Assembly: GCF_001652725.1 (NCBI RefSeq)
Contig: NZ_LWHJ01000022.1
Location: 124,001 to 188,000 of the forward strand
DNA length: 64,000 bases
Direction of reading: 5' to 3'
Source of the DNA: Pedobacter psychrophilus
Lineage (GTDB): Bacteria > Bacteroidota > Bacteroidia > Sphingobacteriales > Sphingobacteriaceae
Shown: piece by piece, positions 27,828 to 36,152 of the stretch
How positions within the stretch are numbered: position 1 is the stretch's first letter
Layout: each line of letters begins with the position of its first letter
Made by a program: the position numbers and the translations under genes
The notes under the pieces: model-generated
What the model was told of the DNA's origin: nothing
Seen by the model: the letters and a program-made list of their open reading frames with translations, nothing else
Databases searched by the model: none

Positions 27828-29786
27828 ATGAAATATATTAAAGGATTTACAGTATTTGTGTTAACCTTACTAACATTCACTACGGTGTTTGCTCAAAATC
27901 TTGAACGCAACTTCCTTTTAACCGAATATAAAAAAAAAGGAGAAGCTGGCAGTTTAAATGTTAGCGATTGGAGGAAGAGCAAGGTAGAGAACCTTTACAA
28001 GAAAATTTCGGAGCTACCGGATCAGGAAAAGAAAGCAATTCTAGCTTCGGCAGATAAAGCTTTGCAAAAAGACTGGCCCTCGCTTCGGCTTACCGATTTT
28101 CTTAAGTATAAAAACGAAGGGAATCTCTTGGCTTATTATACCCCAAGCAGTGAAAGAAAAACTCATTTAACTAACTTAGTAATAGGAGAACTTGTAAGTG
28201 GCCGCAAAGGGAAATACCTTCCGGAAATAGCGAACGGGCTTTGGTTAATGCTTGAGGAAAGCACTTGGGTATCTCCACATCATATTTTTTTGCAGAAAGA
28301 AGGGGAAGGTCTGCCAGATCCCAATGATCAAATTATCGACTTAATGTCGGGAGATGTTTCTGCAATGATAGCTTGGATAAAATTCTTGTTTCGTGAGCAG
28401 TTGGAGGTAGTTTCTCCAATATTATTATCTAGGATAGATTTCGAATTAAACAGGAAAATAATCTCTCCGTTTCTTAACAGGAATGATTTACACTGGCTCG
28501 GATATGGTCCAGAAAAAGTTAACAATTGGAATATTTGGATCAATACAAATATTTTGATTACTGCTATAACTGCAGTTGATGATGAAGAAACTAGAAATAA
28601 GGTAATAGAAAAAACCATCCGGAGTGCCGACAACTTTCTGAATAGGTATCCTAATGATGGTGGTTGTGATGAAGGAGTTACCTATTGGGGCGAAGCGGGA
28701 GGTAGACTAATCCAATTCGTTAATTTATTAACCGAAGCTTCAAACAATAAATTAAGATGGAATGATAATCAGCTTATTCATAACATGGGGACTTATATCT
28801 ACAAGATGCATATTGCTGATAATAAGTTTGTTAACTTTTCAGATGCGCTTGCCGAGAATATTCCATCACCTGCAACGGTTTACACTTTTGGTAGGATTTT
28901 TAACGACCAATATTTGAAAGAATTTTCAGCTTACCTGAGTCAATTGCAGGATAATAGTGAGCTTGGGGCTAGCTTAAGGTATTCTAATCTTAATATCTTT
29001 ATTAAAAATCTTGAAACTGCAGATGAAATTAGTAAAGAAAAAGCTGTAGCACCACTGTTGGCGGAGAACTTTTTACCCGACTTACAGGTATTAACATTGA
29101 GGCAAAAAGCAGGAGATACTAATGGACTTACCTTTGCAGCTAAAGGCGGACACAACGCCGAGAGCCATAATCATAATGATATCGGAAACTTTATTCTTTA
29201 CCTTGATGGTAAGCCCGTGATTATAGATTTGGGCGTAGATACATATACTAAGCAAACTTTTAGTAAAGACCGTTATAAATTATGGAACATGCAATCTGCA
29301 TGGCATAACTGTCCTACAATAAACGGAGTGGAGCAACAAAATGGTCGTGAGTTTGCGGCAAAGGATGTAGAGTATGTAAAAAAAGGAGGAGATGAAATAT
29401 TTTCGATGGATATTTCAGATGCATATCCTGAAGATGCTCAGGTGCAGAATTGGAAAAGAACTTTTGTTTTTTCTCCTGCAAATAGCAAACTTCAATTGAA
29501 AGAAAATTATATACTAAAAAAACTGATAAGTCCGTTTGAGCTCAATTTTATGACAGACCAAAAAGTGGAGACACTTAAAAAAGGAACAGTAAAATTTGGC
29601 GATAGTTCTTCATCAATTATAATGGAATTTGACCCAAAGCTATTTGACGTTAAAATAGAAAAAAAAGAAATTGATCCCGGACGATTAAAAAATGTATGGG
29701 GAGAAAGTGTTTCACGCATTATACTGAAATCAAAATCAACTTCCCTTAAGAGTTCTCATATTATCAACTTTAAAATTAGCAATTAA
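27828..29786 (+). CDS. Heparinase II/III-type polysaccharide lyase
   Basis: This secreted 652-residue enzyme has a signal peptide ending TTVFAQ (about residue 23). It has an alpha/alpha toroid half (DEGVTYWGEAGGRLIQFVNL at about 285-304, preceded by PNDGG) and a C-terminal beta-sandwich half with KGGHNAESHNHNDIGNFILY (about 438-457) and MQSAWHNCPTINGVEQ. The His/Asn-rich block is characteristic of heparinase II/III superfamily lyases (PL12, PL15, PL21, PL33 and relatives), which cleave uronic-acid-containing glycans by beta-elimination. The product would be an unsaturated uronic-acid oligosaccharide, exactly what the nearby GH88 would use. The PL family number is not assigned. Confidence 0.85.
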   Translation: MKYIKGFTVFVLTLLTFTTVFAQNLERNFLLTEYKKKGEAGSLNVSDWRKSKVENLYKKISELPDQEKKAILASADKALQKDWPSLRLTDFLKYKNEGNLLAYYTPSSERKTHLTNLVIGELVSGRKGKYLPEIANGLWLMLEESTWVSPHHIFLQKEGEGLPDPNDQIIDLMSGDVSAMIAWIKFLFREQLEVVSPILLSRIDFELNRKIISPFLNRNDLHWLGYGPEKVNNWNIWINTNILITAITAVDDEETRNKVIEKTIRSADNFLNRYPNDGGCDEGVTYWGEAGGRLIQFVNLLTEASNNKLRWNDNQLIHNMGTYIYKMHIADNKFVNFSDALAENIPSPATVYTFGRIFNDQYLKEFSAYLSQLQDNSELGASLRYSNLNIFIKNLETADEISKEKAVAPLLAENFLPDLQVLTLRQKAGDTNGLTFAAKGGHNAESHNHNDIGNFILYLDGKPVIIDLGVDTYTKQTFSKDRYKLWNMQSAWHNCPTINGVEQQNGREFAAKDVEYVKKGGDEIFSMDISDAYPEDAQVQNWKRTFVFSPANSKLQLKENYILKKLISPFELNFMTDQKVETLKKGTVKFGDSSSSIIMEFDPKLFDVKIEKKEIDPGRLKNVWGESVSRIILKSKSTSLKSSHIINFKISN

Positions 29787-29818
29787 GTGATTAATCACAT
29801 GTAAATAAATTTGATATC

Positions 29819-29938
29819 ATGAAGATTAAAATACGGATTTCATTTATGATAATTTATTTAAACTTTATCTTATTCATATTAAGCGGAAGCGCTGTATTTG
29901 GTAATCCAATTAAAGATAATTTGATTATTATAAATTAA
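29819..29938 (+). pseudogene. Orphan signal-peptide stub (39 codons)
   Basis: An ATG 32 bp after the lyase stop opens a 39-residue frame that is almost only a signal peptide (hydrophobic core, ending SGSAVFGNP), then a stop. It resembles the leftover 5' end of a secreted-protein gene whose body has been deleted. A small exported peptide cannot be excluded. Confidence 0.35.
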
Positions 29939-29985
29939 ACTTTTGCAGTCGCACATTAGGAAATGAGAATCAGTAAATTTAAAAC

Positions 29986-30654
29986 TTGGTGTTAACTCTA
30001 AATAATATCGATATTAAGGAAGCGCTTTATGCACCATTTTTGGATAGTGCAGATATTACGCCTGATGTTATTTCTGCAAAATTAGATGAAATCAAAAAAT
30101 CTAAAATTGCTAATTCTCCATGGAAAAGTAAGTTTCCATACCTACCAGACGTTAGCTTCTGTATTGCACATAACCACAATAATATTTTCGTTAAATGGTA
30201 TGTATCCGAAGACAATATTAAAGCAGAGTATAAAAAAATAAATGATGCGGTTTATCGTGATACCTGTGTAGAATTTTTTATTTCTTTTGGTGAGGGTTAT
30301 TACAACATAGAATTTAATTACATCGGCAATTGTTTGGTAGGTTATGGAGAAGATAAAACCAAAAGGCAAAATTTACCTATCGAAATACTAGAAACAATAA
30401 AAACATCATATATGCTAAAACATAAGCCAAATAGCAACTTCTCTTACTTTTATTGGGAATTAACCACAGTCATTCCTATAGATATATTTATTCATCGACA
30501 AGATTTAAAAATAGCTGGCCAAATCTTTAGCTGTAATTTTTATAAGTGTGGAGATGACCTGCCAAAACCTCATTTTTTATGCTGGAATATGATAAATGCT
30601 CCTGAGCCAAATTTTCATCTTCCTGAATTTTTTGGTAAAATACACTTTGAATAA
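29986..30654 (+). CDS. CBM9-like (DOMON-fold) carbohydrate-binding protein
   Basis: The product of about 221 residues has no signal peptide and looks like the stand-alone family 9-like carbohydrate-binding proteins of Bacteroidota. The supporting pattern is an N-terminal strand, then VSFCIAHNHNNIFVKWYVSE, then VYRDTCVEFFISFGEGYYNI followed by EFNYIGNCLVGYG, and a C-terminal CNFYKCGDDLPKPHFLCWNM. Such blocks (DxxVEFFI, YYNIEFN, HFLCWN) are typical of the group. The start is unusual: an in-frame stop lies immediately upstream and the only options are TTG at 29986 or GTG at 29989. Its cellular role in the PUL is unknown. Confidence 0.75.
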   Translation: MVLTLNNIDIKEALYAPFLDSADITPDVISAKLDEIKKSKIANSPWKSKFPYLPDVSFCIAHNHNNIFVKWYVSEDNIKAEYKKINDAVYRDTCVEFFISFGEGYYNIEFNYIGNCLVGYGEDKTKRQNLPIEILETIKTSYMLKHKPNSNFSYFYWELTTVIPIDIFIHRQDLKIAGQIFSCNFYKCGDDLPKPHFLCWNMINAPEPNFHLPEFFGKIHFE

Positions 30655-30795
30655 TTTTATGAAAATCAATAATTACGCACATGTTTTAATAAGAATTTTA
30701 AAGCGATAATTTTTGATACAAATAATATTAAGATTAATATTTTTTCATAATCCCTTAACAACAATTAATTAAATTTAAATTATATAAAATTGAAA

Positions 30796-31935
30796 ATGAT
30801 GAAAACCAACAAAAGAAATAACCTTGCTTTTTCAGCGAAAAAATCTGGGTTCCATTGGTTAATAGTGCCTATGATTATTTTTTTATGTGTAAAGCCAGAA
30901 GATCTAACAAAGGCTGCTATTAAGGTGGATAATGATGAATTTTCCATAATTGTACTTCCAGACACTCAGAATTATATCCAAAATTTAAGAGGTGTAGCTA
31001 ATCGCGATATGTTTCGTGATCAAATTGAATGGATAGTTGCTAATCAGAGAAAATACAATATTGCTTATGTTACACAATTAGGAGACTTAAGTCAAAGTAT
31101 AAACATGTCTAAAAGCACCAATGCAGTTTTAGATATGGAAGAATGCCGTGAAATAAGTGCAGAAAGATTTAGGGCATGTGATACAATTATGAGCCCATTA
31201 GATAAGGCCAATATACCTTACGGAGTGGCTGTTGGCAATCATGATCAGTTTCCTTATCAAGGAGATGCTACTGGAAGTAGCACCTCTCTATTTTACAAAT
31301 GGTTTGTAAACCAAGGAAAAGGAAAATCTCGCTTTGTTGGAAAATCTTTTTTTGGTGGTAGCAGAGAAAAAGATAGCTATGATGATCATTACGATTTATT
31401 TAGCGCCGGCGGAAAAGATTGGATTGTAATTTATCTTGAATTTGATATTGATAGAACAGAAAACATAAAAGACGATGCTGAACGTAACAACTGGGCTTTG
31501 AGTATTTTAAAAAAATATCCTAATCGTACTGCGATTATTTCCACTCATGATGCAGGTAACATCAGAGATAAGAAATTAGGAATACAAGCCCAAATGTTTT
31601 ATGATTTGTTGAAAGGTCAACCAAATTTGGCAATAATTCTTGGAGGTCATGTAGGAAATAAGACTGGGGACGTAAATTATTTTTCTATCCCAAGGGAAGG
31701 AATGAACCCGGTAAGAACTTATATTTCAGATTTTCAATCATTATCTAGCGATGGAACTACAGAAATGACTAATGGTGGGAACGGTTATCTTAGGATGATG
31801 ACATTTTCGGTAAAAGAAAATAAAATGACTGTTACTACATTTTCGCCGTATCTTCAAAAAAGAAATTTACCCAACCAATTCGAAAACGTCCCTCAACATC
31901 AATTTGCAAAACCAATTTTTGAAGATCCTAAGTAA
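30796..31935 (+). CDS. Calcineurin-like metallophosphoesterase
   Basis: The product is about 379 residues from ATG 30796 (a TTG two codons upstream is less likely). A hydrophobic segment near residues 20-32 is a signal peptide or anchor. The five metallophosphatase motifs are present: LPDTQNY (Asp56), QLGDLSQ (Asp97), VGNHDQ (Asn148, His149), ISTHDAG and LGGHVGN. These coordinate two metal ions that hydrolyse phosphoester bonds. Exported members with PDTQ-type starts are often found in PULs, and the substrate is not known. It follows the CBM9-like gene by about 140 bp and ends at a terminator (32021), which closes region 2. Confidence 0.85.
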   Translation: MMKTNKRNNLAFSAKKSGFHWLIVPMIIFLCVKPEDLTKAAIKVDNDEFSIIVLPDTQNYIQNLRGVANRDMFRDQIEWIVANQRKYNIAYVTQLGDLSQSINMSKSTNAVLDMEECREISAERFRACDTIMSPLDKANIPYGVAVGNHDQFPYQGDATGSSTSLFYKWFVNQGKGKSRFVGKSFFGGSREKDSYDDHYDLFSAGGKDWIVIYLEFDIDRTENIKDDAERNNWALSILKKYPNRTAIISTHDAGNIRDKKLGIQAQMFYDLLKGQPNLAIILGGHVGNKTGDVNYFSIPREGMNPVRTYISDFQSLSSDGTTEMTNGGNGYLRMMTFSVKENKMTVTTFSPYLQKRNLPNQFENVPQHQFAKPIFEDPK

Positions 31936-32020
31936 TTTAAGTTTTACTCTGTAAAATTTTGAATGAGATCAATAAAGTTCAATTACTTTACTGGCTACTT
32001 AGAAAAACAACAAATATTTA

Positions 32021-32056
32021 AAACCTACAAATCAAATGATTGTAGGTTTTTTTATT
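32021..32056 (+). terminator. Rho-independent terminator after the metallophosphoesterase
   Basis: AAACCTACA at 32021 pairs with TGTAGGTTT at 32041 over 9 bp, with extra inner pairing (ATCA/TGAT) and a 7-T run. It lies 86 bp after the stop codon. Confidence 0.75.
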
Positions 32057-32514
32057 TAATGAATATGCCAAAACATTCAATTTTATCATAATTCTGGTGA
32101 GTGATTATTGAATCTTTTTATGAATAATCCTTTCTACGTGTGTCATTTAAAGAAAATTATGTTAATCAAAATCTAGATAAATTAAAAGATGATACATCAA
32201 TCATTCTACAAATTTTACAGCTTTAGGAATAAATATAACAGAAGTAAAGTGAAAAGGGTGTTAAATTTGAGAATTGCAAACCTTTTAGCGAACTTTTAAA
32301 ATTTCTATTTTCTGATGGTGTATTTTATATTCCAAGCTGGAAAATATTCTGATTTTTTTTAAATGAGAAAACGCCAATTATAAGAATCTAAAAGTATATG
32401 ACAATATAATGTTAATCCTTTTAAATACTGATTCATGATGATGATAGGGAAATCAGATTCAAATGACGATTGAGACATTCCTGCTGAATCTGGTAAAACT
32501 TATTTAACAATTAA
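32057..32514. other. Gap with possible gene debris
   Basis: No gene is visible in these 458 bp. Just before the GH43 start, one frame reads DIPAESGKTYLTIK before a stop (about 32472-32516), which resembles the C-terminal strand of a secreted hydrolase. Other short coding-like pieces appear in different frames. This may be decayed sequence, but no family can be named. The promoter of the GH43 gene should also be here. Confidence 0.3.
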
Positions 32515-34032
32515 ATGAAAATATATTATTATTTAAAAAATATACAATTGGCCTTTAAAATAAATCTCGCGATGTTTATTTTATCTGCAATAATAGTTTC
32601 TTGCAATTCAAAAAAAATAAAATCTGAATCTGAGAATATTAATCAGAATCAACTAGGTAGTAACTTTAATGTTTATCATAATGATGGTTTAATTAAAAAC
32701 GTTGCTGATCCATTTGTATTCAAAGATGATGATGGGACCTACTATCTATACCATACTTTAAAAGGATTTAAAGTTTATTCGTCTAAAGATTTAATCAATT
32801 GGACTTCTCTAGGACCCTCCATGTTAAAGGATGGATATAAATGGGCAGTAAGCGATTTTTGGGCAACCGAAGTTGTCAAGTTTAAAGGAAAATATTATAT
32901 CCATTATACAGGGCAAGCAGCAGACGGGATTAAAAGAATAGGAATGGCAATATCGGATAGTCCTTCCGGTCCATTTATAGATATTGATGATAAAGGCTTT
33001 TATTCAACGCCTCCTAAGTCAGTGATTGACTCTCATATTTTCTTTGATGATGATGGTAAAATCTACATGTATTATTCTAATGCTGCTTCATCTAACAAGA
33101 TAGGAAATCAAAAAGCCAGTGAAATTTGGGTAGTTCAAATAAAAGAAGATTTATTAGGAACTATTGGATCAGCAAAAAAATTAACACAGCCTGTTCAAGA
33201 TTGGGAATACAGTCCATCTGCAAAAATGATGTGGAATGAAGGGACAGTAGTTCTAAAAAATAAAAATATCTATTATCTGATGTATTCTGCAAATTGTTAT
33301 TGTGGAAGTGATTATTCTGTCGGTTATGCTACCTCCAAAAGTCCATTAGGGCCTTTTGTTAAATATGCAAACAATCCAATTTTAAGCAATGAAAGTGTAC
33401 CAGATTTAGTTTCAGGACCTGGCCATCATACGGTTGTAAAATCTCCAGATAATAAAGAATTACTTATCATTTATCATTCACACATAGATTTAGAGAAGAA
33501 AGGATCAGAACGGATGATGAACATTGACAGAATGGGATTTCGCGAAGATGGGACCATGTATGTAAACGGACCAACCAAAGAAAATCAATTATATCCATCC
33601 TCAAATAAACAAGGCTTCATGATGATAGCTAAAGAAGCAAACGTAAGCTCAATGCAAACAAAAAACGGTTATCAAATTAATGGTTTGACAGATGGTGAGT
33701 TTAGCATGTATCAACGTTTCGAAAAATATGAATGGGTTGCAACCGGGGAAAAAGCTACCATTTCATTTGCTTGGCAAGCTAAAAAGGCAATTAAAGAAAT
33801 TTGGTTATACAATTCAATAGTCCCAAATAGACAAGCTGAAAAAGCTAAACTATTAATAGACGATGGGACAGTGATTGATAATATCGGCATAAGCAAAACC
33901 ATTGGTAAAGCAACAATCATTAAAATGCCTTTAAATTTAAATACAAAGGGATTTCAGTTAATACTTGAGGGAAATGGCTCAAATACTGAATTAGGTGTAT
34001 CAGAAATTGAGGTTCTAAGTTTAAATAAATGA
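32515..34032 (+). CDS. GH43-family glycoside hydrolase lipoprotein with C-terminal beta-sandwich
   Basis: The 505-residue lipoprotein has a signal ending IIVSC (Cys30). The five-bladed propeller carries the GH43 triad: general base Asp65 (VADPFVFKDDDG), pKa-modulating Asp172 (VIDSHIF) and general acid Glu242 (WNEGTVV). Other family marks are YSSKDLINWT, SGPGHHTVVKSPD and IDRMGFREDGTMYVNGPT. The common FWAPEV motif reads FWATEV here. Residues about 375-505 form an accessory beta-sandwich, probably a carbohydrate-binding module. GH43 enzymes usually act on arabinose, xylose or galactose linkages. It opens the region 3 gene series and is a paralogue of the GH43 at 49019. Confidence 0.9.
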   Translation: MKIYYYLKNIQLAFKINLAMFILSAIIVSCNSKKIKSESENINQNQLGSNFNVYHNDGLIKNVADPFVFKDDDGTYYLYHTLKGFKVYSSKDLINWTSLGPSMLKDGYKWAVSDFWATEVVKFKGKYYIHYTGQAADGIKRIGMAISDSPSGPFIDIDDKGFYSTPPKSVIDSHIFFDDDGKIYMYYSNAASSNKIGNQKASEIWVVQIKEDLLGTIGSAKKLTQPVQDWEYSPSAKMMWNEGTVVLKNKNIYYLMYSANCYCGSDYSVGYATSKSPLGPFVKYANNPILSNESVPDLVSGPGHHTVVKSPDNKELLIIYHSHIDLEKKGSERMMNIDRMGFREDGTMYVNGPTKENQLYPSSNKQGFMMIAKEANVSSMQTKNGYQINGLTDGEFSMYQRFEKYEWVATGEKATISFAWQAKKAIKEIWLYNSIVPNRQAEKAKLLIDDGTVIDNIGISKTIGKATIIKMPLNLNTKGFQLILEGNGSNTELGVSEIEVLSLNK

Positions 34033-34095
34033 GGAGGATTCATTGATAATAACATCTTCAATAAGTATAAAATGAAATAAATAAGAAAATTAAAA

Positions 34096-35796
34096 ATGAA
34101 GACAAATAAAATAATCAAGTTAATTTTAGTTTTAGGTGCGATTACACTAAAACTTTCAGCTCAACAAAAGCCTAACATTGTTTATATGATGGCCGATGAT
34201 TGTAGCTCATGGGATTTAGGTGCTTATGGAAGTAAAGATGCCATTACACCAACAATTGATGGTTTAGCAAAACAAGGGATGATGTTTACAAAATGCTATC
34301 AATCATCTCCAATGTGTTCTCCCACAAGGCAAAACATATTAACGGGTTTATCGCCTTTCAGATCTGGAGCATATCCAAACCATACCAATGTAAATAGAAA
34401 TGTAAATAGCATAGCTCAATATTTAAAACCATTGGGATATAGGGTAGCATTAAGCGGTAAACAACATTATGGCCCTTCAGAAAATTTCCCGCTAGAATAT
34501 TTAGGTAAAGCGAAAGGAAAAGACCTTGATCCTAATTTTAATAATGTTGATATTTTCTTAAAAGAGGCTTCAACTCAAAAACAACCATTTTGTCTTTTTG
34601 TAATGTCTAATCAGCCTCATTCACCCTGGAACCAAGGTGATACAACATTACTCGATAAAAATAAATTAACACTTCCTCCATTTTATGCTGATTTACCAAG
34701 AACACGTTCTGATTTTAAAGCTTACTTAACTGAAATTAATTATATGGACAGACAGGTAAAACAAGCTTTAGACCTTTTAGAAAAATATCGTCTTTCTGAT
34801 AATACGATTTTTGTTTTTGCAAGTGAACAAGGAAATTCTTTTCCATTTGCTAAATGGACTTGTTATAATGTAGGGCTAAAATCTGCATTAATTGTCCGTT
34901 GGCCAGGGAAAGTTAAACCAAATACTGTTTCAAATGCTTTGGTAGAATATTCAGATATTACTCCAACTTTTATTGATATAGCCGGAGGCAAGGCGATTGA
35001 TAGTTTAGATGGTAAAAGTATTGTTCCGGTACTTACAGGTAAAACAACAGAACATAAGAAATACAGTTACGGTCAAATGACCACTAGAGGCGTTATTGGA
35101 GGTTCAGACTATTTTCCAATTCGCTCGGTAAGCAATGGTAAATATCGTTATATCATCAACCTAACACCAGATGTACAATTTCATAACGCTGTAGATAACA
35201 GTGCTTTTTTTAGAGAGTGGATAAAAGATGCTCAGAAAAATCCAAAAACAAAAGCCTTAGTTGATAAATACATATACAGACCAAAGGAGGAGTTATTTGA
35301 TGATGAAAAAGATCCATATAATCAATTTAACTTAATTAACGATAGCAAACTTCAAACAGTAAAATCCGATTTAAAAAAGCAATTGAAACTCTGGATGGAG
35401 AAAACTGGAGATAATGGAATTAAAACTGAGCTGTTGGCTTTTGAGCACATGCCAAAAAACGAAACCGGTTTTAAGGTGGTGATAGATACTGTGATGCAAA
35501 AACCATTAAAATTAGCAGATGCTAACTACATTAAAGTTCCTGTTGACGGTTACTACACTTTCTATATTAATGGAAAAGGGCAATTAAAAGTTGATAATAG
35601 AGAGGTTGTAAAAACAGAATTGAAAGCTAATGAACAAGATGAACGCTATGGAGTAATTGGTTTAAGAAAAGGAACTCATAGCTTAAAAATGGATGATGCC
35701 ACCAAAACATCTTTAGCCTACAGTGGGCCGAGTACTCCATTATCTAATATAAATGGAGAAAAATTAAAACGGAAGAAAGTAAATAATGATGAATAA
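34096..35796 (+). CDS. Secreted S1-family sulfatase with C-terminal PA14-like extension
   Basis: The 566-residue sulfatase has a signal peptide (about 1-23, ending LKLSAQQ). Its formylglycine motif is CSPTR (Cys74) and the first metal pair is MADDCSSWD (Asp34, Asp35). The usual SDNG block is SEQGNSFPFAKW, a variant shared with the sulfatase at 37436. Residues about 445-566 form an extra beta-rich domain (DGYYTFYINGKGQLKVDN) that resembles PA14-type or similar sugar-binding modules. It begins 64 bp after the GH43 stop. The variant motif suggests a particular S1 subfamily, probably galactose- or hexosamine-directed, but this is not certain. Confidence 0.9.
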   Translation: MKTNKIIKLILVLGAITLKLSAQQKPNIVYMMADDCSSWDLGAYGSKDAITPTIDGLAKQGMMFTKCYQSSPMCSPTRQNILTGLSPFRSGAYPNHTNVNRNVNSIAQYLKPLGYRVALSGKQHYGPSENFPLEYLGKAKGKDLDPNFNNVDIFLKEASTQKQPFCLFVMSNQPHSPWNQGDTTLLDKNKLTLPPFYADLPRTRSDFKAYLTEINYMDRQVKQALDLLEKYRLSDNTIFVFASEQGNSFPFAKWTCYNVGLKSALIVRWPGKVKPNTVSNALVEYSDITPTFIDIAGGKAIDSLDGKSIVPVLTGKTTEHKKYSYGQMTTRGVIGGSDYFPIRSVSNGKYRYIINLTPDVQFHNAVDNSAFFREWIKDAQKNPKTKALVDKYIYRPKEELFDDEKDPYNQFNLINDSKLQTVKSDLKKQLKLWMEKTGDNGIKTELLAFEHMPKNETGFKVVIDTVMQKPLKLADANYIKVPVDGYYTFYINGKGQLKVDNREVVKTELKANEQDERYGVIGLRKGTHSLKMDDATKTSLAYSGPSTPLSNINGEKLKRKKVNNDE

Positions 35797-35850
35797 TTAT
35801 GTAGTAGGATTGGTTGTTTTAAATTTTAAAAATAATGGTCAATAAAATAA

Positions 35851-36093
35851 GTATGGATACAAAAGATAGGCGTCTTAAAGGGTGGCGATTGGGAGCTTTA
35901 GGATATATTCCAAAATAAAGGGAGACCAAAAATTTAGCTGATTATAAGCAGATAAGTCAGAACAAATGATAGACAGATGGCAAGTTTCAGCTTAAGAAAT
36001 AGGTATAAAAAATGCTGATGTTGAGTCTGTTAAAAAGGTGCATGAGAAAAGGGCATAATTCCTGATGATGAGCAACCTACAAAATTTGATTAG
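35851..36093 (+). pseudogene. Decayed C-terminal end of an S1-family sulfatase
   Basis: One frame reads VWIQKIGVLKGGDWEL, a stop, then DI. Sulfatases of the arylsulfatase A type typically end with GGxWELYDI, so Tyr has become a stop. From 35951 another frame reads DKSEQMIDRWQVSA, a stop, then EIGIKNADVESVKKVHEKRA, and a third frame gives IPDDEQPTKFD. Two stops and two frameshifts within about 240 bp mark it as a dead gene end. No N-terminal part remains. It lies between the sulfatase at 34096 and the first galM. Confidence 0.6.
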
Positions 36094-36152
36094 CATAAAA
36101 TCATTAGATAAATAAAAATCAATTAAATAAGAATTAAAACGAAAAAAACATC

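Noticed and set aside
29787-29798. Perfect palindrome GTGATTAATCAC just after the lyase gene
   Set aside because: It is a single occurrence in an AT-rich gap with no matching site at other promoters seen, so not called an operator.
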